From Candidatus Rikenella faecigallinarum (GTDB taxonomy: Bacteria; Bacteroidota; Bacteroidia; Bacteroidales; Rikenellaceae): a DNA stretch of 48,480 nt. The stretch's first letter is position 1; the number at the start of each line of letters is the position of its first letter. The position numbers and the translations under genes were made by a program. Of this stretch, positions 34,838-43,652 are shown piece after piece. The notes under the pieces are model-generated. The model searched no databases and was not told the DNA's origin. It saw only the letters and a program-made list of their open reading frames with translations. The stretch is taken from assembly GCA_019113395.1 (NCBI GenBank), contig DXHL01000035.1, forward strand, positions 1 through 48,480, read 5' to 3'.

Positions 34838-35632
34838 ATGAAACTGCATATTTCGCCCTGCCCGAACGACACGTTTACATTCCACGCCATGATACACGGG
34901 CTGGTGGATACCGAGGGACTGACCTTCGACCCCGTGTTTGACGATATCGACGCCCTGAACAGCGCCGCCATCGACCATCCCGAGGACGAAGAGGTAATAA
35001 AAATCAGTTATGCGGCGCTGCCGGAGGCGGCCGAAGCGTTTTGGCTGCTTGCGAGCGGCAGTGCGCTTGGGCATGGCAACGGGCCGCTGTTGGTGAGCCG
35101 ACACAAGATATACCCCGACGAACTGCACGATGCCCTTATCGGCATCCCCGGCGAACGGACAACAGCCAATCGGCTGCTGTCGCTGCTCTACCCCGCGGCT
35201 CAGCGCAAACGGGTCTATCTCTTTTCGGAGATTGCGCCGGCCGTAGCCGACGGGGAGCTGGATGCCGGGGTGCTGATTCACGAAGGGCGGTTCACCTATG
35301 CCGCGCAAGGGCTGCGGTTGATTGCCGACCTGGGCGAAGCGTGGGAACAGGAGACCAGGCTGCCGATACCCCTTGGAGGCATTCTGCTGAGCCGCCGCTA
35401 CGCGGCGGAAACGGCGCAACAGGTGAGCCGCATTATCCGCCGCAGCATCGAGTATGCCCAACGTCACCCTGACGCCTCGGCAGCTTTTGTCAAGGCTCAC
35501 GCTCAGGAGCTGGACCCCGAAGTGCGGTGGAAACACATCACCTATTTCGTGAATGATTATTCGCTGTCGTTGGGCGAGGCGGGTCGTCGTGCCGTGGAGC
35601 GGCTCACGGGAGTGACCGTCGAACCGCAATAA
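34838..35632 (+). CDS. mqnD: 1,4-dihydroxy-6-naphthoate synthase
   Basis: The 264-residue product matches MqnD, which turns cyclic dehypoxanthine futalosine into 1,4-dihydroxy-6-naphthoate in the futalosine route to menaquinone. The signature ISPCPNDTFTFHAMIHG (6-22) opens a periplasmic-binding-protein-like fold. KISYAALPEAAEAFWLLASG and GPLLVSR follow; the LDAGVLIHEGRFTY stretch contains the conserved His, and LGGILLSRRYAAE lies near the end. Length is normal. It lies 27 kb from mqnB at 7227, so the pathway genes are split here. It is convergent with folP, with 20 bp between the stop codons. Confidence 0.9.
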   Translation: MKLHISPCPNDTFTFHAMIHGLVDTEGLTFDPVFDDIDALNSAAIDHPEDEEVIKISYAALPEAAEAFWLLASGSALGHGNGPLLVSRHKIYPDELHDALIGIPGERTTANRLLSLLYPAAQRKRVYLFSEIAPAVADGELDAGVLIHEGRFTYAAQGLRLIADLGEAWEQETRLPIPLGGILLSRRYAAETAQQVSRIIRRSIEYAQRHPDASAAFVKAHAQELDPEVRWKHITYFVNDYSLSLGEAGRRAVERLTGVTVEPQ

Positions 35633-35652
35633 TCGACCAATCATCCGCAGCC

Positions 35653-36540
35653 TTACAGCACCGTAGCGACCTCCGCAGCCGCCATGCTGCCACTGCGGCG
35701 ATAAGCCGTAAAAAGGCGCACCGTTTCGACCGCCTCCCGCACGTCGTGAACCCGCAAGATGGATGCTCCTAGGCGCAACGCCTCCCAATTCAGCACCGAA
35801 GTACCGTTTAAGGCCTCGGCAGGTGTAATTTCGAGCGTCCGCCATATCATGCTTTTACGCGACAGACCCGCCAACACGGGACACCCAAACACGGACAATT
35901 TATCCATCTGTCCCAGCAATTCAAAGTTTTGCTCAACGGTTTTGGCAAAGCCAAAACCCGGGTCAAGAATCAGGTCTTTCACCCCGGCAGCCCGCACCTC
36001 TGCCACTTTCGTCCCAAAATAGCGCATCACCGCCCCTACAACGCCTCCATCCTCGTCCGAATAGTCAGTCAGCGCGGTCATCGTTTGAGGCGTACCGCGC
36101 ATGTGCATCGCAATATAGGGAAGTCCCAGCTGTCCCACGGTCGAAATCATCTCCGCGTCGAGCTCTCCGGCCGAAATGTCGTTCACCACAAAGGCTCCGA
36201 AACGGTCATACAGTCGCCGCACCACCTCAGCCCGAAAGGTATCGACCGAGAGCGGGAAAGCCTCCCCTGCCACCTGTCGCACCGTCTCGACCCCTCGTTC
36301 CAACCGCCTGAACTCCTCTTCGGGCGACACATCCTCTGCTCCAAGTCGTGACGAATAGCCCCCGAGGTCAATTATCCCCGCCCCCTCCAACAGCGCCCGT
36401 TCGGCCGCCGCCACTATCTCGGCCTCACTCTGCCGCCGACTGCCCGCAAAGAATGAGTCGGGCGTTACATTCACAATAGCCATCACCTGCTCTGCACCCC
36501 GCCCCACGGACCACAACCGTCCACCTATGTTTATCTCCAT
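35653..36540 (-). CDS. folP: Dihydropteroate synthase
   Basis: The 295-residue TIM-barrel enzyme condenses p-aminobenzoate with dihydropterin pyrophosphate for folate synthesis and is the sulfonamide target. MAIVNVTPDSFFAGSR (20-35) is the pyrophosphate loop, GAGIIDLGGYSSRLGA the second loop, and VNDISAGE, MHMRGTPQTM, ILDPGFGFAKT and LAGLSRKSMIW are pterin-site motifs. The second loop reads YSSRLGAEDV, unlike the commoner ESTRPGA. Length is slightly above average. A terminator for the upstream gene lies 20 bp before its start, so folP has its own short promoter region, though no clear -7 box is seen there. Confidence 0.94.
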   Translation of the reverse strand: MEINIGGRLWSVGRGAEQVMAIVNVTPDSFFAGSRRQSEAEIVAAAERALLEGAGIIDLGGYSSRLGAEDVSPEEEFRRLERGVETVRQVAGEAFPLSVDTFRAEVVRRLYDRFGAFVVNDISAGELDAEMISTVGQLGLPYIAMHMRGTPQTMTALTDYSDEDGGVVGAVMRYFGTKVAEVRAAGVKDLILDPGFGFAKTVEQNFELLGQMDKLSVFGCPVLAGLSRKSMIWRTLEITPAEALNGTSVLNWEALRLGASILRVHDVREAVETVRLFTAYRRSGSMAAAEVATVL

Positions 36541-36559
36541 CGTTCTCTGTTCGGTTTAG

Positions 36560-36590
36560 AAAAAAACGGCGGGCAACACCTCGCCCGCCG
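36560..36590 (-). terminator. Terminator after the GIN-domain gene
   Basis: Read on the minus strand, CGGCGGGC (36590-36583) pairs perfectly with GCCCGCCG (36574-36567) around an 8-nt loop and is followed by a run of T. Confidence 0.85.
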
Positions 36591-36621
36591 ATGTCATACA
36601 ATTTCTATCTCAGATAATCTA

Positions 36622-37458
36622 CTAATCGAGCCGTTTCACCCCTTTACCCGTCACAAGACCAGCCCCGGTGTAACGGAACGAACCCATCGTACTCACCTCG
36701 GCCGTACCGCCTGCCGTGACATTGGCTTTCACCTTGCCCATGCCCGACACTTTGGCCGTCATCTCCCCTACTGCAAAGTGTTCCAGGTCAGCCGACCCCG
36801 TTCCACTCATCTCCACCTCGGCCTTGGCGGCCTCACCGGCCAGCGTCACACTCGACACCCCCGACACCACAAACTTCACATCGCCGCACTTGACCGTCCC
36901 CGAGAGTTTCGAAGTCCCGCTCACCTCGGCTACAGCCTCACCCGCAACCGTCAGTTTGGCATCACTCACATTCGACGTTCCGCTGGCCTCCACGTGCAGC
37001 GTACCGGCCGAAGCCTCCAGCAGATTGACCGATGCAGTACCCGAAGTCAGGATACGCAAATCACCCTCCGTGGAGCAAATCCCCGTACATACCACGCTGC
37101 TCGCCCCCGTCACATTCAGGTATTTCAGTTCGCTGACCGTAATCCACGCCTGCGGTTTTTTCTTGCTGCCGGTGAAATATTTGCTCACATCGTTCTTGAA
37201 CGACAGCCGCACATACCCTTCGTCCGTATACTCAAAGACCAGTTTATCGGCCAGCTCCTGCTGTACCTCGACCTTGGCCCCCACCTTCCGCGAGGCACCA
37301 TCGGCCTGTGCCAGCTGCACATCGAAAGCCCCTGCGATAATCACTCCGTTAATGGTACGGTCAGCATATTTTTCCACCACGGTGGTCGGTGCCTCCTGTG
37401 CCAGGATACTCAACGGCAGAGCCAACGCACAGCAAACGAGCAAAAGTAACTTTTTCAT
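36622..37458 (-). CDS. Secreted GIN-domain (DUF2807) protein
   Basis: The 278-residue product has a signal peptide (MKKLLLLVCCALALPLSILA) and a DUF2807/GIN domain: repeated short beta strands rich in Gly, Ser, Thr and Val (SGTSNVSDAKLTVAGEAVAE, VSGTSKLSGTVKCGDVKFVV), likely a right-handed beta-helix. The family name comes from the G-I-N-like motif near the start of the domain, here INGVIIAGAFDVQLAQ. These are common surface or periplasmic proteins in Bacteroidota, once annotated as putative autotransporter adhesins; actual function is unknown. ATG 37458 is fixed by the signal peptide; an upstream in-frame ATG would put 20 hydrophilic residues before it. Confidence 0.83.
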   Translation of the reverse strand: MKKLLLLVCCALALPLSILAQEAPTTVVEKYADRTINGVIIAGAFDVQLAQADGASRKVGAKVEVQQELADKLVFEYTDEGYVRLSFKNDVSKYFTGSKKKPQAWITVSELKYLNVTGASSVVCTGICSTEGDLRILTSGTASVNLLEASAGTLHVEASGTSNVSDAKLTVAGEAVAEVSGTSKLSGTVKCGDVKFVVSGVSSVTLAGEAAKAEVEMSGTGSADLEHFAVGEMTAKVSGMGKVKANVTAGGTAEVSTMGSFRYTGAGLVTGKGVKRLD

Positions 37459-37616
37459 TTTCGGTTCCCTTGATTTTTGATTAACTTTGTCCGTTAAGGG
37501 GGTTTCAGGTCTGTTCACCGAGGCATCCCGTCACTGCGACGCGCCTTGACACATCCTCCCAAACCCGCAAATGAACACGAGGTAAAGATAGATAAATTTC
37601 AAGCATATTCACACCT

Positions 37617-38810
37617 ATGGACAAGATAAAAGTGGGTATCACCCACGGCGACTTCAACGGTATCAGCTACGAAATCATCATCAAGGCACTGCTCGACAAC
37701 CGCCTGTTCGACCTCTGCACGCCGGTGGTCTACGGGTCGGCCAAGGTAGCCGGATACTATAAAAACATGATACCAAACGCTGAAAACTTCAGCTTCAACA
37801 TCATCACCGACCCGGCACAAGCGAATCCCAAACGGGCCAACATGATTGTGTGCGTGGACGAGAATGTCCGCATCGAGCCGGGACAACCGACCGTCCTGAG
37901 CGGTCAGTATGCCATCGCCTCGCTCAATGCAGCCGTGCGCGACCTGAAAGCCGGCAAAATCGACGTGCTGGTGACCTGCCCGATTAACAAGAAAAACACG
38001 ACGGGGGATGATTTTGGTTTTATCGGCCACACGGAATACCTGGCAGCCCAGTTCGACGACGCCGAGCCGCTGATGTTCATGGTGAGCGACGTGCTGAAGG
38101 TGGGTCTGGTGACGATGCACATTCCGCTTTCGAAAGTACCGGCCGCGATTACAACCGAAGCGGTACTGAACCATATCCGCGCCATCAAACGTTCGCTGGA
38201 GCGTGACTTCAGCATCACCAGCCCGAAAATTGCCGTCCTGGGGCTCAACCCGCATGCCGGCGACGAAGGACTGCTGGGAGCAGAAGAACAGGAGATTATC
38301 ATCCCCGCGCTGCAATCGGCCAAATACGAGAATATTCAGGCTTTCGGGCCCTTTGCTGCGGACGGATTCTTCGGCAGCGGCGCATACCGCAAGTTCGACG
38401 CCGTGCTGGCCATGTACCACGACCAGGGACTGGCACCGTTCAAGGCGCTGACCTTCGCCGACGGGGTGAACTTCACGGCAGGACTCTCGATTGTCCGCAC
38501 CTCACCGGCTCACGGCGTAGGGTTCGACATTGCCGGCAAGATGGTTGCCGACCCGTCACCCATGCGTGCAGCCATTTATCAGGCCATTGACATCTACCGC
38601 AACCGTCAGGTATTCGACGAAGCATCGGCCAACCCGCTGCCCCACTTCTCGAAGAGCGAACGTAACGACCGGGGCGACGGAAACGGCCGCGGAGGGAATC
38701 GGCGCGGTGGTGCCGAACGCGATGCCAACGTCAGCGACCTGCTGCCCGAAACCGAAGAGGTGACCGTTGAAGTGGAGACCAATCGTGTGACAGTCTCTAC
38801 CATGGCGTAA
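37617..38810 (+). CDS. pdxA: 4-hydroxythreonine-4-phosphate dehydrogenase with Arg/Gly-rich C-terminal extension
   Basis: The 397-residue product is the PdxA oxidative decarboxylase of pyridoxal 5'-phosphate synthesis (DXP-dependent route). GITHGDFNGISYEIIIKAL opens it. The metal-binding histidines lie in FIGHTEYLA, LGLNPHAGDEG and MYHDQGLAPFK, and FTAGLSIVRTSPAHGVGFDI is near the end of the core. GDFNG replaces the commoner GDPAG. After about residue 345 an extension of about 50 residues follows: first Arg/Gly-rich (NDRGDGNGRGGNRRGGAERD), then acidic and Val-rich. It is not part of the catalytic fold. A -7-like TAACTTTG lies at 37482-37489, 128 bp upstream. Confidence 0.92.
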   Translation: MDKIKVGITHGDFNGISYEIIIKALLDNRLFDLCTPVVYGSAKVAGYYKNMIPNAENFSFNIITDPAQANPKRANMIVCVDENVRIEPGQPTVLSGQYAIASLNAAVRDLKAGKIDVLVTCPINKKNTTGDDFGFIGHTEYLAAQFDDAEPLMFMVSDVLKVGLVTMHIPLSKVPAAITTEAVLNHIRAIKRSLERDFSITSPKIAVLGLNPHAGDEGLLGAEEQEIIIPALQSAKYENIQAFGPFAADGFFGSGAYRKFDAVLAMYHDQGLAPFKALTFADGVNFTAGLSIVRTSPAHGVGFDIAGKMVADPSPMRAAIYQAIDIYRNRQVFDEASANPLPHFSKSERNDRGDGNGRGGNRRGGAERDANVSDLLPETEEVTVEVETNRVTVSTMA

Positions 38811-38941
38811 CCGTTGTCATTCAAGCAATCGCGCCACGGCACATCCATTCCCGCTGCGGAACTAACAAGAGGGCGACACTCCTTCAGTACGTCGCCGTGG
38901 TTTGTGTGGCCTTTCTTCTCCCCATCAACATTTGACCGCTC

Positions 38942-39895
38942 ATGAAAATTACCGATAAATTCACCCCCGGAAAAACCCTCTTTGCCTTCGAGTTGCTGCC
39001 GCCGCTCAAAGGCGACAACATTGACACCATCTTCGATACCATCCAACGTCTGGCCCCCTACGCCCCCTCCTATATCAACGTCACCTACCACCGTGAAGAG
39101 GTCAAACTCATCGAGCGACCCGACGGATTGCTCGAACGGCGCGTGGTGCGCAAACGTCCCGGTACCGTAGGGATTGCGGCTGCCATTATGGCACGCTACG
39201 GCATTGAGGTGGTGCCGCACCTGATATGCGGCGGTTTCTCGAAATACGATGTCGAAGATGCCCTGATTGACCTCAGTTTTCTGGGGATTGACAACGTGCT
39301 GGCACTGCGAGGCGACAACCTGCGGGGCGAACGGACCTTTCGTCCGGCTCCGGGTGGGTACCTGCATGCCGTGGAACTGGTGCAACAGATTATGCACATG
39401 AACCGCGGGGAGTACCTGGATTCGGAGCTGGAGCACGCCAAACCCACCTCGTTTTGCGTCGGGGTCGCCGGCTATCCCGAAAAGCATGCCGAAGCTCCCA
39501 ACATGGCGACGGACATTGCCCACCTGAAAGCCAAAATCGATGCAGGAGCATCGTATGTGGTGACCCAGATGTTCTTCGACAACGCCAAATATTTTGCTTA
39601 TGTCGAGGCGTGTCGGGCTGCTGGGATTACGGTGCCGATTGTGGCCGGGTTAAAACCCTTCACGACCAAGACCCAACTCTCGCTGCTGCCGCAAACCTTC
39701 GGGGTAGACCTGCCCGACGACTTGGTACAGGCCGTGGAACAGTGTAAGGATAATGCCGCGGTGCGGGAAGTGGGGATTGAGTGGGCTGTGCAGCAGGGAC
39801 GTGAGCTGATGGCGGCAGGAGTTCCTGCGCTGCACTTTTACACCATGGGCAAGGCGGATAATGTGGAACGTATTGCCAAGACCCTGTTCGGATAG
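38942..39895 (+). CDS. metF: Methylenetetrahydrofolate reductase
   Basis: The 317-residue FAD-dependent TIM barrel reduces 5,10-methylene-THF to 5-methyl-THF for methionine synthesis. FAFELLPPLKGDNIDTIF (14-31) contains the conserved Glu. INVTYHRE, PHLICGG, the NVLALRGDNLRGE stretch (the Asp interacts with folate), CVGVAGYPEKH, and YVVTQMFFDNAKYFAYVEAC follow the family order. Length is typical, and the N-terminal KITDKFTPGK is the variant common in Bacteroidota. A one-mismatch -7 box (AACATTTG, 38927-38934) ends 7 nt before ATG, with TTG at 38902 and a slightly long 22-bp spacer. A strong palindromic terminator follows. Confidence 0.94.
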   Translation: MKITDKFTPGKTLFAFELLPPLKGDNIDTIFDTIQRLAPYAPSYINVTYHREEVKLIERPDGLLERRVVRKRPGTVGIAAAIMARYGIEVVPHLICGGFSKYDVEDALIDLSFLGIDNVLALRGDNLRGERTFRPAPGGYLHAVELVQQIMHMNRGEYLDSELEHAKPTSFCVGVAGYPEKHAEAPNMATDIAHLKAKIDAGASYVVTQMFFDNAKYFAYVEACRAAGITVPIVAGLKPFTTKTQLSLLPQTFGVDLPDDLVQAVEQCKDNAAVREVGIEWAVQQGRELMAAGVPALHFYTMGKADNVERIAKTLFG

Positions 39896-39928
39896 GTACC
39901 GTTCTCGCATAGAAGGCGTATAAATAAG

Positions 39929-39962
39929 GGCGGGCGGTTCACTCGAGTGAACCGCCCGCCAC
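39929..39962. terminator. Bidirectional hairpin between metF and the DUF4831 gene
   Basis: A perfect 32-bp palindrome (39929-39944 mirrored by 39945-39960) lies between the convergent genes. It has no long T-tract, but its stem strength and position suit a shared terminator. Confidence 0.7.
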
Positions 39963-39983
39963 GTATCCGTACGTCGGAAGACC

Positions 39984-41042
39984 TTAGAAAATCACCGGTG
40001 CATAGGTCACACTCCCCGCCTGAAAGACCGGGATACGTTCCCTTGCCAGTTCATCGTTCCCGTCCACGAGCCGCACTACCTGCACCGCAGGCACCCGATA
40101 GCGCACACTCACCACCCCTTTCTTCGAACTACCGCCAACCGCAGCCGTTGCCGTCTCGGCCGATGCTTCGGGCGTCATCTCCAGCACCAGAGGACGCCCC
40201 GAAAGGTCGCTGTCCGGTACAATCCCTTTGGTCGGCGTAAAACGACACACGATAGCCGTCCCGTTAGCCGGAGGAAGGACCGCAAAGGTTTTGACCACTC
40301 GCTGCGTATAACGTTTTCCGATAAAGAGCGAAAGATATTCGCCTTCGATACGCTCCATCTCCTTGAGGGCCGCTTCGAGCCCTGCGCCAAAGACATTTTC
40401 GCCCATTTCGCCCGTCACAAGGTCAAAACGACGTTTGCGCAGCGTAAAAATCGCATTGGCCGCTTCGGCAGCCATCTGTTCCGTACTTTTTTCCACCGTC
40501 GAAACCCGATTCACGGGCAGTGCTCCATACCCGCTGCTGTCGGCCAGGCCGTACTGTTCGACGGTTGTGCCATAGAGCGGCGTGAGGCTTACATCCGTAA
40601 AGGGGTTGTTGTTTCCCATGGCAGCATCCTGAAAATCGGCATCCGCCAACATGGGACGCTGCGACGGCACCGCCGACAACCAGTGGAACACCTTGCTCTG
40701 CGCATTGACCGGTTTGTCGAGGTGGTAGGTTTGCGCCGGGTCGGGCTCCTCCTGATACCCCAGCGAGGCATCGATAATGCGATAGTTCTGTTTGTCGCTC
40801 ATCGCGGCACCCGAAATACCCAGATATTGCGAAGCATACTTCGCATAGGGTCCGCGCAAAATCACTTCGCGTTCGACCACCATGGTCACGGTCACCACCG
40901 TACGCGGCAAGGTGTACCCTTCAACCGTCGTAGAGCCCACGCCCTGAGGATAAGCGCTAATCTGAGCCGCTGCAGGCAGCACCGCCGCTCCGCACAATAC
41001 TCCGGCAGCCACTGCTGCCGCTTTATACCATGTTGTTTTCAT
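39984..41042 (-). CDS. DUF4831-family secreted protein
   Basis: The 352-residue product starts with a signal peptide (KAAAVAAGVLCGAAVLPAAA). ATG 41042 is preferred over an in-frame ATG 6 bp upstream, but either is possible. Recognisable DUF4831 stretches are TVVTVTMVVEREVILRGPYA, YASQYLGI, EQMAAEAANAIFTLRKRRFD, LVTGEMGENVF and GLEAALKEMERIEGEYLSLF. Function is unknown; the family is restricted to Bacteroidota as far as I know. No membrane anchor or lipobox is seen, so a periplasmic location is likely. A -7-like TACATTTG (41073-41066, minus) would start a leader of about 20 nt. Confidence 0.8.
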   Translation of the reverse strand: MKTTWYKAAAVAAGVLCGAAVLPAAAQISAYPQGVGSTTVEGYTLPRTVVTVTMVVEREVILRGPYAKYASQYLGISGAAMSDKQNYRIIDASLGYQEEPDPAQTYHLDKPVNAQSKVFHWLSAVPSQRPMLADADFQDAAMGNNNPFTDVSLTPLYGTTVEQYGLADSSGYGALPVNRVSTVEKSTEQMAAEAANAIFTLRKRRFDLVTGEMGENVFGAGLEAALKEMERIEGEYLSLFIGKRYTQRVVKTFAVLPPANGTAIVCRFTPTKGIVPDSDLSGRPLVLEMTPEASAETATAAVGGSSKKGVVSVRYRVPAVQVVRLVDGNDELARERIPVFQAGSVTYAPVIF

Positions 41043-41160
41043 AGTCAAGATAGGATTAATCCGCTCAAATGTACGTTTTTTTGGTCAAACCATCGTCTTG
41101 CCGTAGAGAACACCTCTGCCCGCCACGGCAAAAACGCTCCCCTGCAACGAATTGTCTCGT

Positions 41161-41976
41161 TCAAAATTTCAGATAAAAATCACGCGTCAGGGCACGATAC
41201 TCCTCGGTAAAATTTCCCTGTCCGTCTTCGATGCAGAGCGATTCATGCCCAATCGCCTCGCGCGGCACTCGCTGAAACGAGAGCTCCACCAGCACCCGTT
41301 TCACCGGTTTATGCGGCGCCCCGTGCACCTCCATCATACGAGCCACATACAATCCTCGAGCCGCCGCTTTCGCAATAAAAATTCCCGCCTCGTAGTATGG
41401 GAAAATCGCCGCAAACCGCCCTTTATCGGCCATCACCCTGCAAACCGCCTCAATCAAATCGTCATACGGCAGCATCTCGGCATGGCGTGCCGCCACACGC
41501 GCCGCCGACGGCAGCGAGCCCGAGGTGTCGAATCCGCGCCGGAAATCGGTACCCGCCATAAAATAGGGGGGATTGGAGAGCACCAAATCGTATTTCTCCC
41601 CCCGATAAGTCTGAGCATATTCTTGAATGGGACATACATATCCCCGCAACACCCCACGCCACGGCGAAGCGGCAAAATTCTCCTCAGCCTCACGCGCCGC
41701 CGCCTTGTCCGCCTCCACGGCATCTATCACATACGGCTGAGCCTCCACATATTCTCCCTCCTCGTGTAGCACAGCAAGCCGCTGGGCCATCATCAGGGCA
41801 ATGACCCCCGTCCCCGTCCCAATATCCAACACCCGCCACTCCGCATCTCGCCTCCCCTGCGGCAGCCGCACCCAAGCCCCCAGCAGCACGCCATCCGTTC
41901 CCACCTTCATCGCCGAGCGCTCCTGCACCACAGTAAACCGCTTGAAACGGAACGGGCGTGACCGCTTCACGGGCAT
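41161..41976 (-). CDS. trmN6: tRNA1(Val) (adenine(37)-N6)-methyltransferase
   Basis: From ATG 41976 the product is 271 residues. FRFKRFTVVQERSAMKVGTD opens the family fold, VLDIGTGTGVIALMMAQR is the SAM-binding loop, and LVLSNPPYFMAG contains the NPPY catalytic motif of N6-adenine methyltransferases. VHGAPHKPVKRVLVELSF follows. It would methylate A37 of tRNA1(Val). In-frame ATGs at 42045/42042 would add about 23 residues with no family match, so the inner ATG is preferred; GGGAGGAG just before it helps. It follows murA on the same strand and is probably co-transcribed. Confidence 0.87.
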   Translation of the reverse strand: MPVKRSRPFRFKRFTVVQERSAMKVGTDGVLLGAWVRLPQGRRDAEWRVLDIGTGTGVIALMMAQRLAVLHEEGEYVEAQPYVIDAVEADKAAAREAEENFAASPWRGVLRGYVCPIQEYAQTYRGEKYDLVLSNPPYFMAGTDFRRGFDTSGSLPSAARVAARHAEMLPYDDLIEAVCRVMADKGRFAAIFPYYEAGIFIAKAAARGLYVARMMEVHGAPHKPVKRVLVELSFQRVPREAIGHESLCIEDGQGNFTEEYRALTRDFYLKF

Positions 41977-42055
41977 CTCCTCCCGTTCCGCATTCTTGCC
42001 CGTCCCTGCCTCAACAAACGATATGGTATCCTCCCGCTGCATCATCCCGTCCCCG

Positions 42056-43375
42056 TCAATCGATTCGACGAATCTGTGCCCCGAGGGCATTCAACCGCCC
42101 GTCTATATTCTGGTAGCCGCGGTCAATCTGGTCGATGTTCTGAATAATGCTCTTGCCGTGGGCGCTCATGGCCGCTATCAGCAGTGCCACCCCGGCCCGA
42201 ATATCGGGCGAGGTCATGGTTGTCCCGCGCAACCGGATAGCCCGGTCATGCCCAATCACCGTAGCGCGGTGCGGGTCACACAGGATAATCTGCGCCCCCA
42301 TATCAATCAACTTATCGACGAAGAAGAGGCGGCTTTCGAACATCTTTTGGTGAATCAGCACCGCCCCTTTGGCCTGCGTGGCCACCACCAGAAAGACCGA
42401 CAGCAGGTCGGGCGTCAGCCCCGGCCACGGCGCATCGGCAATGGTCATAATCGAGCCGTCGATAAAACTTTCGATTTCATAATGCTCCTGACGCGGGATA
42501 TAGATGTCGTCGCCGCGCTGTTCAAAGCGTATCCCCATCCGCGCAAACTGCTGCGGAATAATCCCGAGGTCGTCGTACGACACATCCTTAATCGTGATTT
42601 CGGACCCCGTCATGGCAGCCATCCCGATAAAACTGCCCACCTCAATCATATCAGGCAACATGGTGTGCTCCGTTCCTCCGAGCGAATCCACCCCTTCGAT
42701 GGTCAGCCGGTTGGAGGCAATCCCGCTAATGTTGGCCCCCATGCGCACCAGCATGCGGCACAACTGCTGGATATAGGGTTCGCAGGCGGCATTGTAAATC
42801 GTTGTCGTCCCTTCAGCCAACACTGCCGCCATCACAATATTGGCCGTCCCGGTCACCGAGGCTTCGTCCAGCAGCATATAGGTGCCGTGCAGCCGATGGT
42901 CCGGTCCGGGAGCCGTTACGGTATAGAATTTCTGGTCAGTATCGAAGTCGAACTCTGCCCCGAGCTTCTGAAACCCAATAAAGTGGGTATCGAGTCTCCG
43001 TCTGCCAATCTTGTCGCCGCCGGGTTTGGGCATATAGGCCCGCCCGTAGCGTGCCAGCAGCGGCCCCGTTATCATCACCGAGCCGCGGAGCCGCGAAGCG
43101 GCTTTCCGAAACTCATCGGTCTGAAGGTAGGAGAGATTGACCTCTTCGGCCTGAAAGGAGTAACTCCCCGCTCCGAGTCGCTCGACCCGTACGCCCATCG
43201 CTTCGAGCAGGCGGATGAGCTGCATCACGTCAAGGATTTCAGGGATGTTGTGAATGGTTACTTTTTCAGGGGTAAGGAGGACGGCGCAGAGGATTTCGAG
43301 CGCTTCGTTTTTGGCACCCTGGGGAGTGATTTCGCCACTGAGCGGACAGCCCCCGATAACTTCAAATGTAGCCAT
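42056..43375 (-). CDS. murA: UDP-N-acetylglucosamine 1-carboxyvinyltransferase, Asp in place of the fosfomycin-target Cys
   Basis: The 439-residue enzyme transfers enolpyruvate from PEP to UDP-GlcNAc, the first committed step of peptidoglycan synthesis. Two inside-out alpha/beta barrel domains are present. Lys22 (GAKNEAL) is the conserved active-site lysine. The catalytic loop reads PGGDKIGRRRLDTHF, with Asp121 where E. coli MurA has Cys115. This Cys-to-Asp form keeps activity but is not alkylated by fosfomycin, as known for Mycobacterium and Chlamydia MurA. Length is normal. It is the first gene of a probable murA-trmN6 unit, with a promoter at 43406-43436. Confidence 0.95.
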   Translation of the reverse strand: MATFEVIGGCPLSGEITPQGAKNEALEILCAVLLTPEKVTIHNIPEILDVMQLIRLLEAMGVRVERLGAGSYSFQAEEVNLSYLQTDEFRKAASRLRGSVMITGPLLARYGRAYMPKPGGDKIGRRRLDTHFIGFQKLGAEFDFDTDQKFYTVTAPGPDHRLHGTYMLLDEASVTGTANIVMAAVLAEGTTTIYNAACEPYIQQLCRMLVRMGANISGIASNRLTIEGVDSLGGTEHTMLPDMIEVGSFIGMAAMTGSEITIKDVSYDDLGIIPQQFARMGIRFEQRGDDIYIPRQEHYEIESFIDGSIMTIADAPWPGLTPDLLSVFLVVATQAKGAVLIHQKMFESRLFFVDKLIDMGAQIILCDPHRATVIGHDRAIRLRGTTMTSPDIRAGVALLIAAMSAHGKSIIQNIDQIDRGYQNIDGRLNALGAQIRRID

Positions 43376-43405
43376 AGTCGGAATGGGTTGGGGAGATTAT
43401 TTCTC

Positions 43406-43436
43406 TAAAGGTACGGAATCGGAACGGAACCTGCAA
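43406..43436 (-). promoter_or_regulatory. murA promoter
   Basis: On the minus strand TTG (43436-43434) and TACCTTTA (43413-43406) are 20 bp apart; the last base of the -7 box deviates. The predicted leader is about 27 nt. Confidence 0.55.
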
Positions 43437-43484
43437 GGAGGTGCGCCGCTTTTTCGCAGGCAGGAGGCGAGAATGGGAGAGCCG

Positions 43485-43527
43485 CAAAAAGAAAGTGGGT
43501 TTGTACATTGCGTTTGTACAAACCCAC
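43485..43527 (-). terminator. tRNA-Glu terminator
   Basis: Read on the minus strand, a 13-bp perfect stem (43527-43515 with 43507-43495) with a 7-nt loop is followed by a T-rich tail, 5 bp after the tRNA. Confidence 0.85.
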
Positions 43528-43532
43528 CGGTG

Positions 43533-43604
43533 TAGCCCCTAGGGGAATCGAACCCCTCTTCCAAGAATGAAAATCTTGTGTCCTAACCGATAGACGAAAG
43601 GGCC
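43533..43604 (-). tRNA. tRNA-Glu (anticodon TTC)
   Basis: The 72-nt cloverleaf on the minus strand has acceptor arms GGCCCTT and AGGGGCT (with G-T pairs) and discriminator A. The anticodon arm is CAAGA-TTTTCAT-TCTTG with TTC, and the T arm is GGGGTTCGATTCCCC. CCA is not encoded. Confidence 0.95.
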
Positions 43605-43621
43605 ATCGTTGTATTTCAGTG

Positions 43622-43652
43622 CAAAGGTACGACCTTTTTCGAAAACTCCAAA
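43622..43652 (-). promoter_or_regulatory. tRNA-Glu promoter
   Basis: On the minus strand TTTG (43652-43649) and TACCTTTG (43629-43622) are 19 bp apart, a full consensus. The start would be near 43618, 14 nt before the tRNA. Confidence 0.78.

Noticed and set aside
41977-42045. Longer trmN6 start at 42045/42042
   Set aside because: The extra residues match nothing in the family, and the family N-terminus begins near the ATG at 41976.
41801-43408. 535-codon open frame antisense to murA and trmN6
   Set aside because: It spans two well-supported genes on the other strand and has low-information Pro/Arg/His composition.
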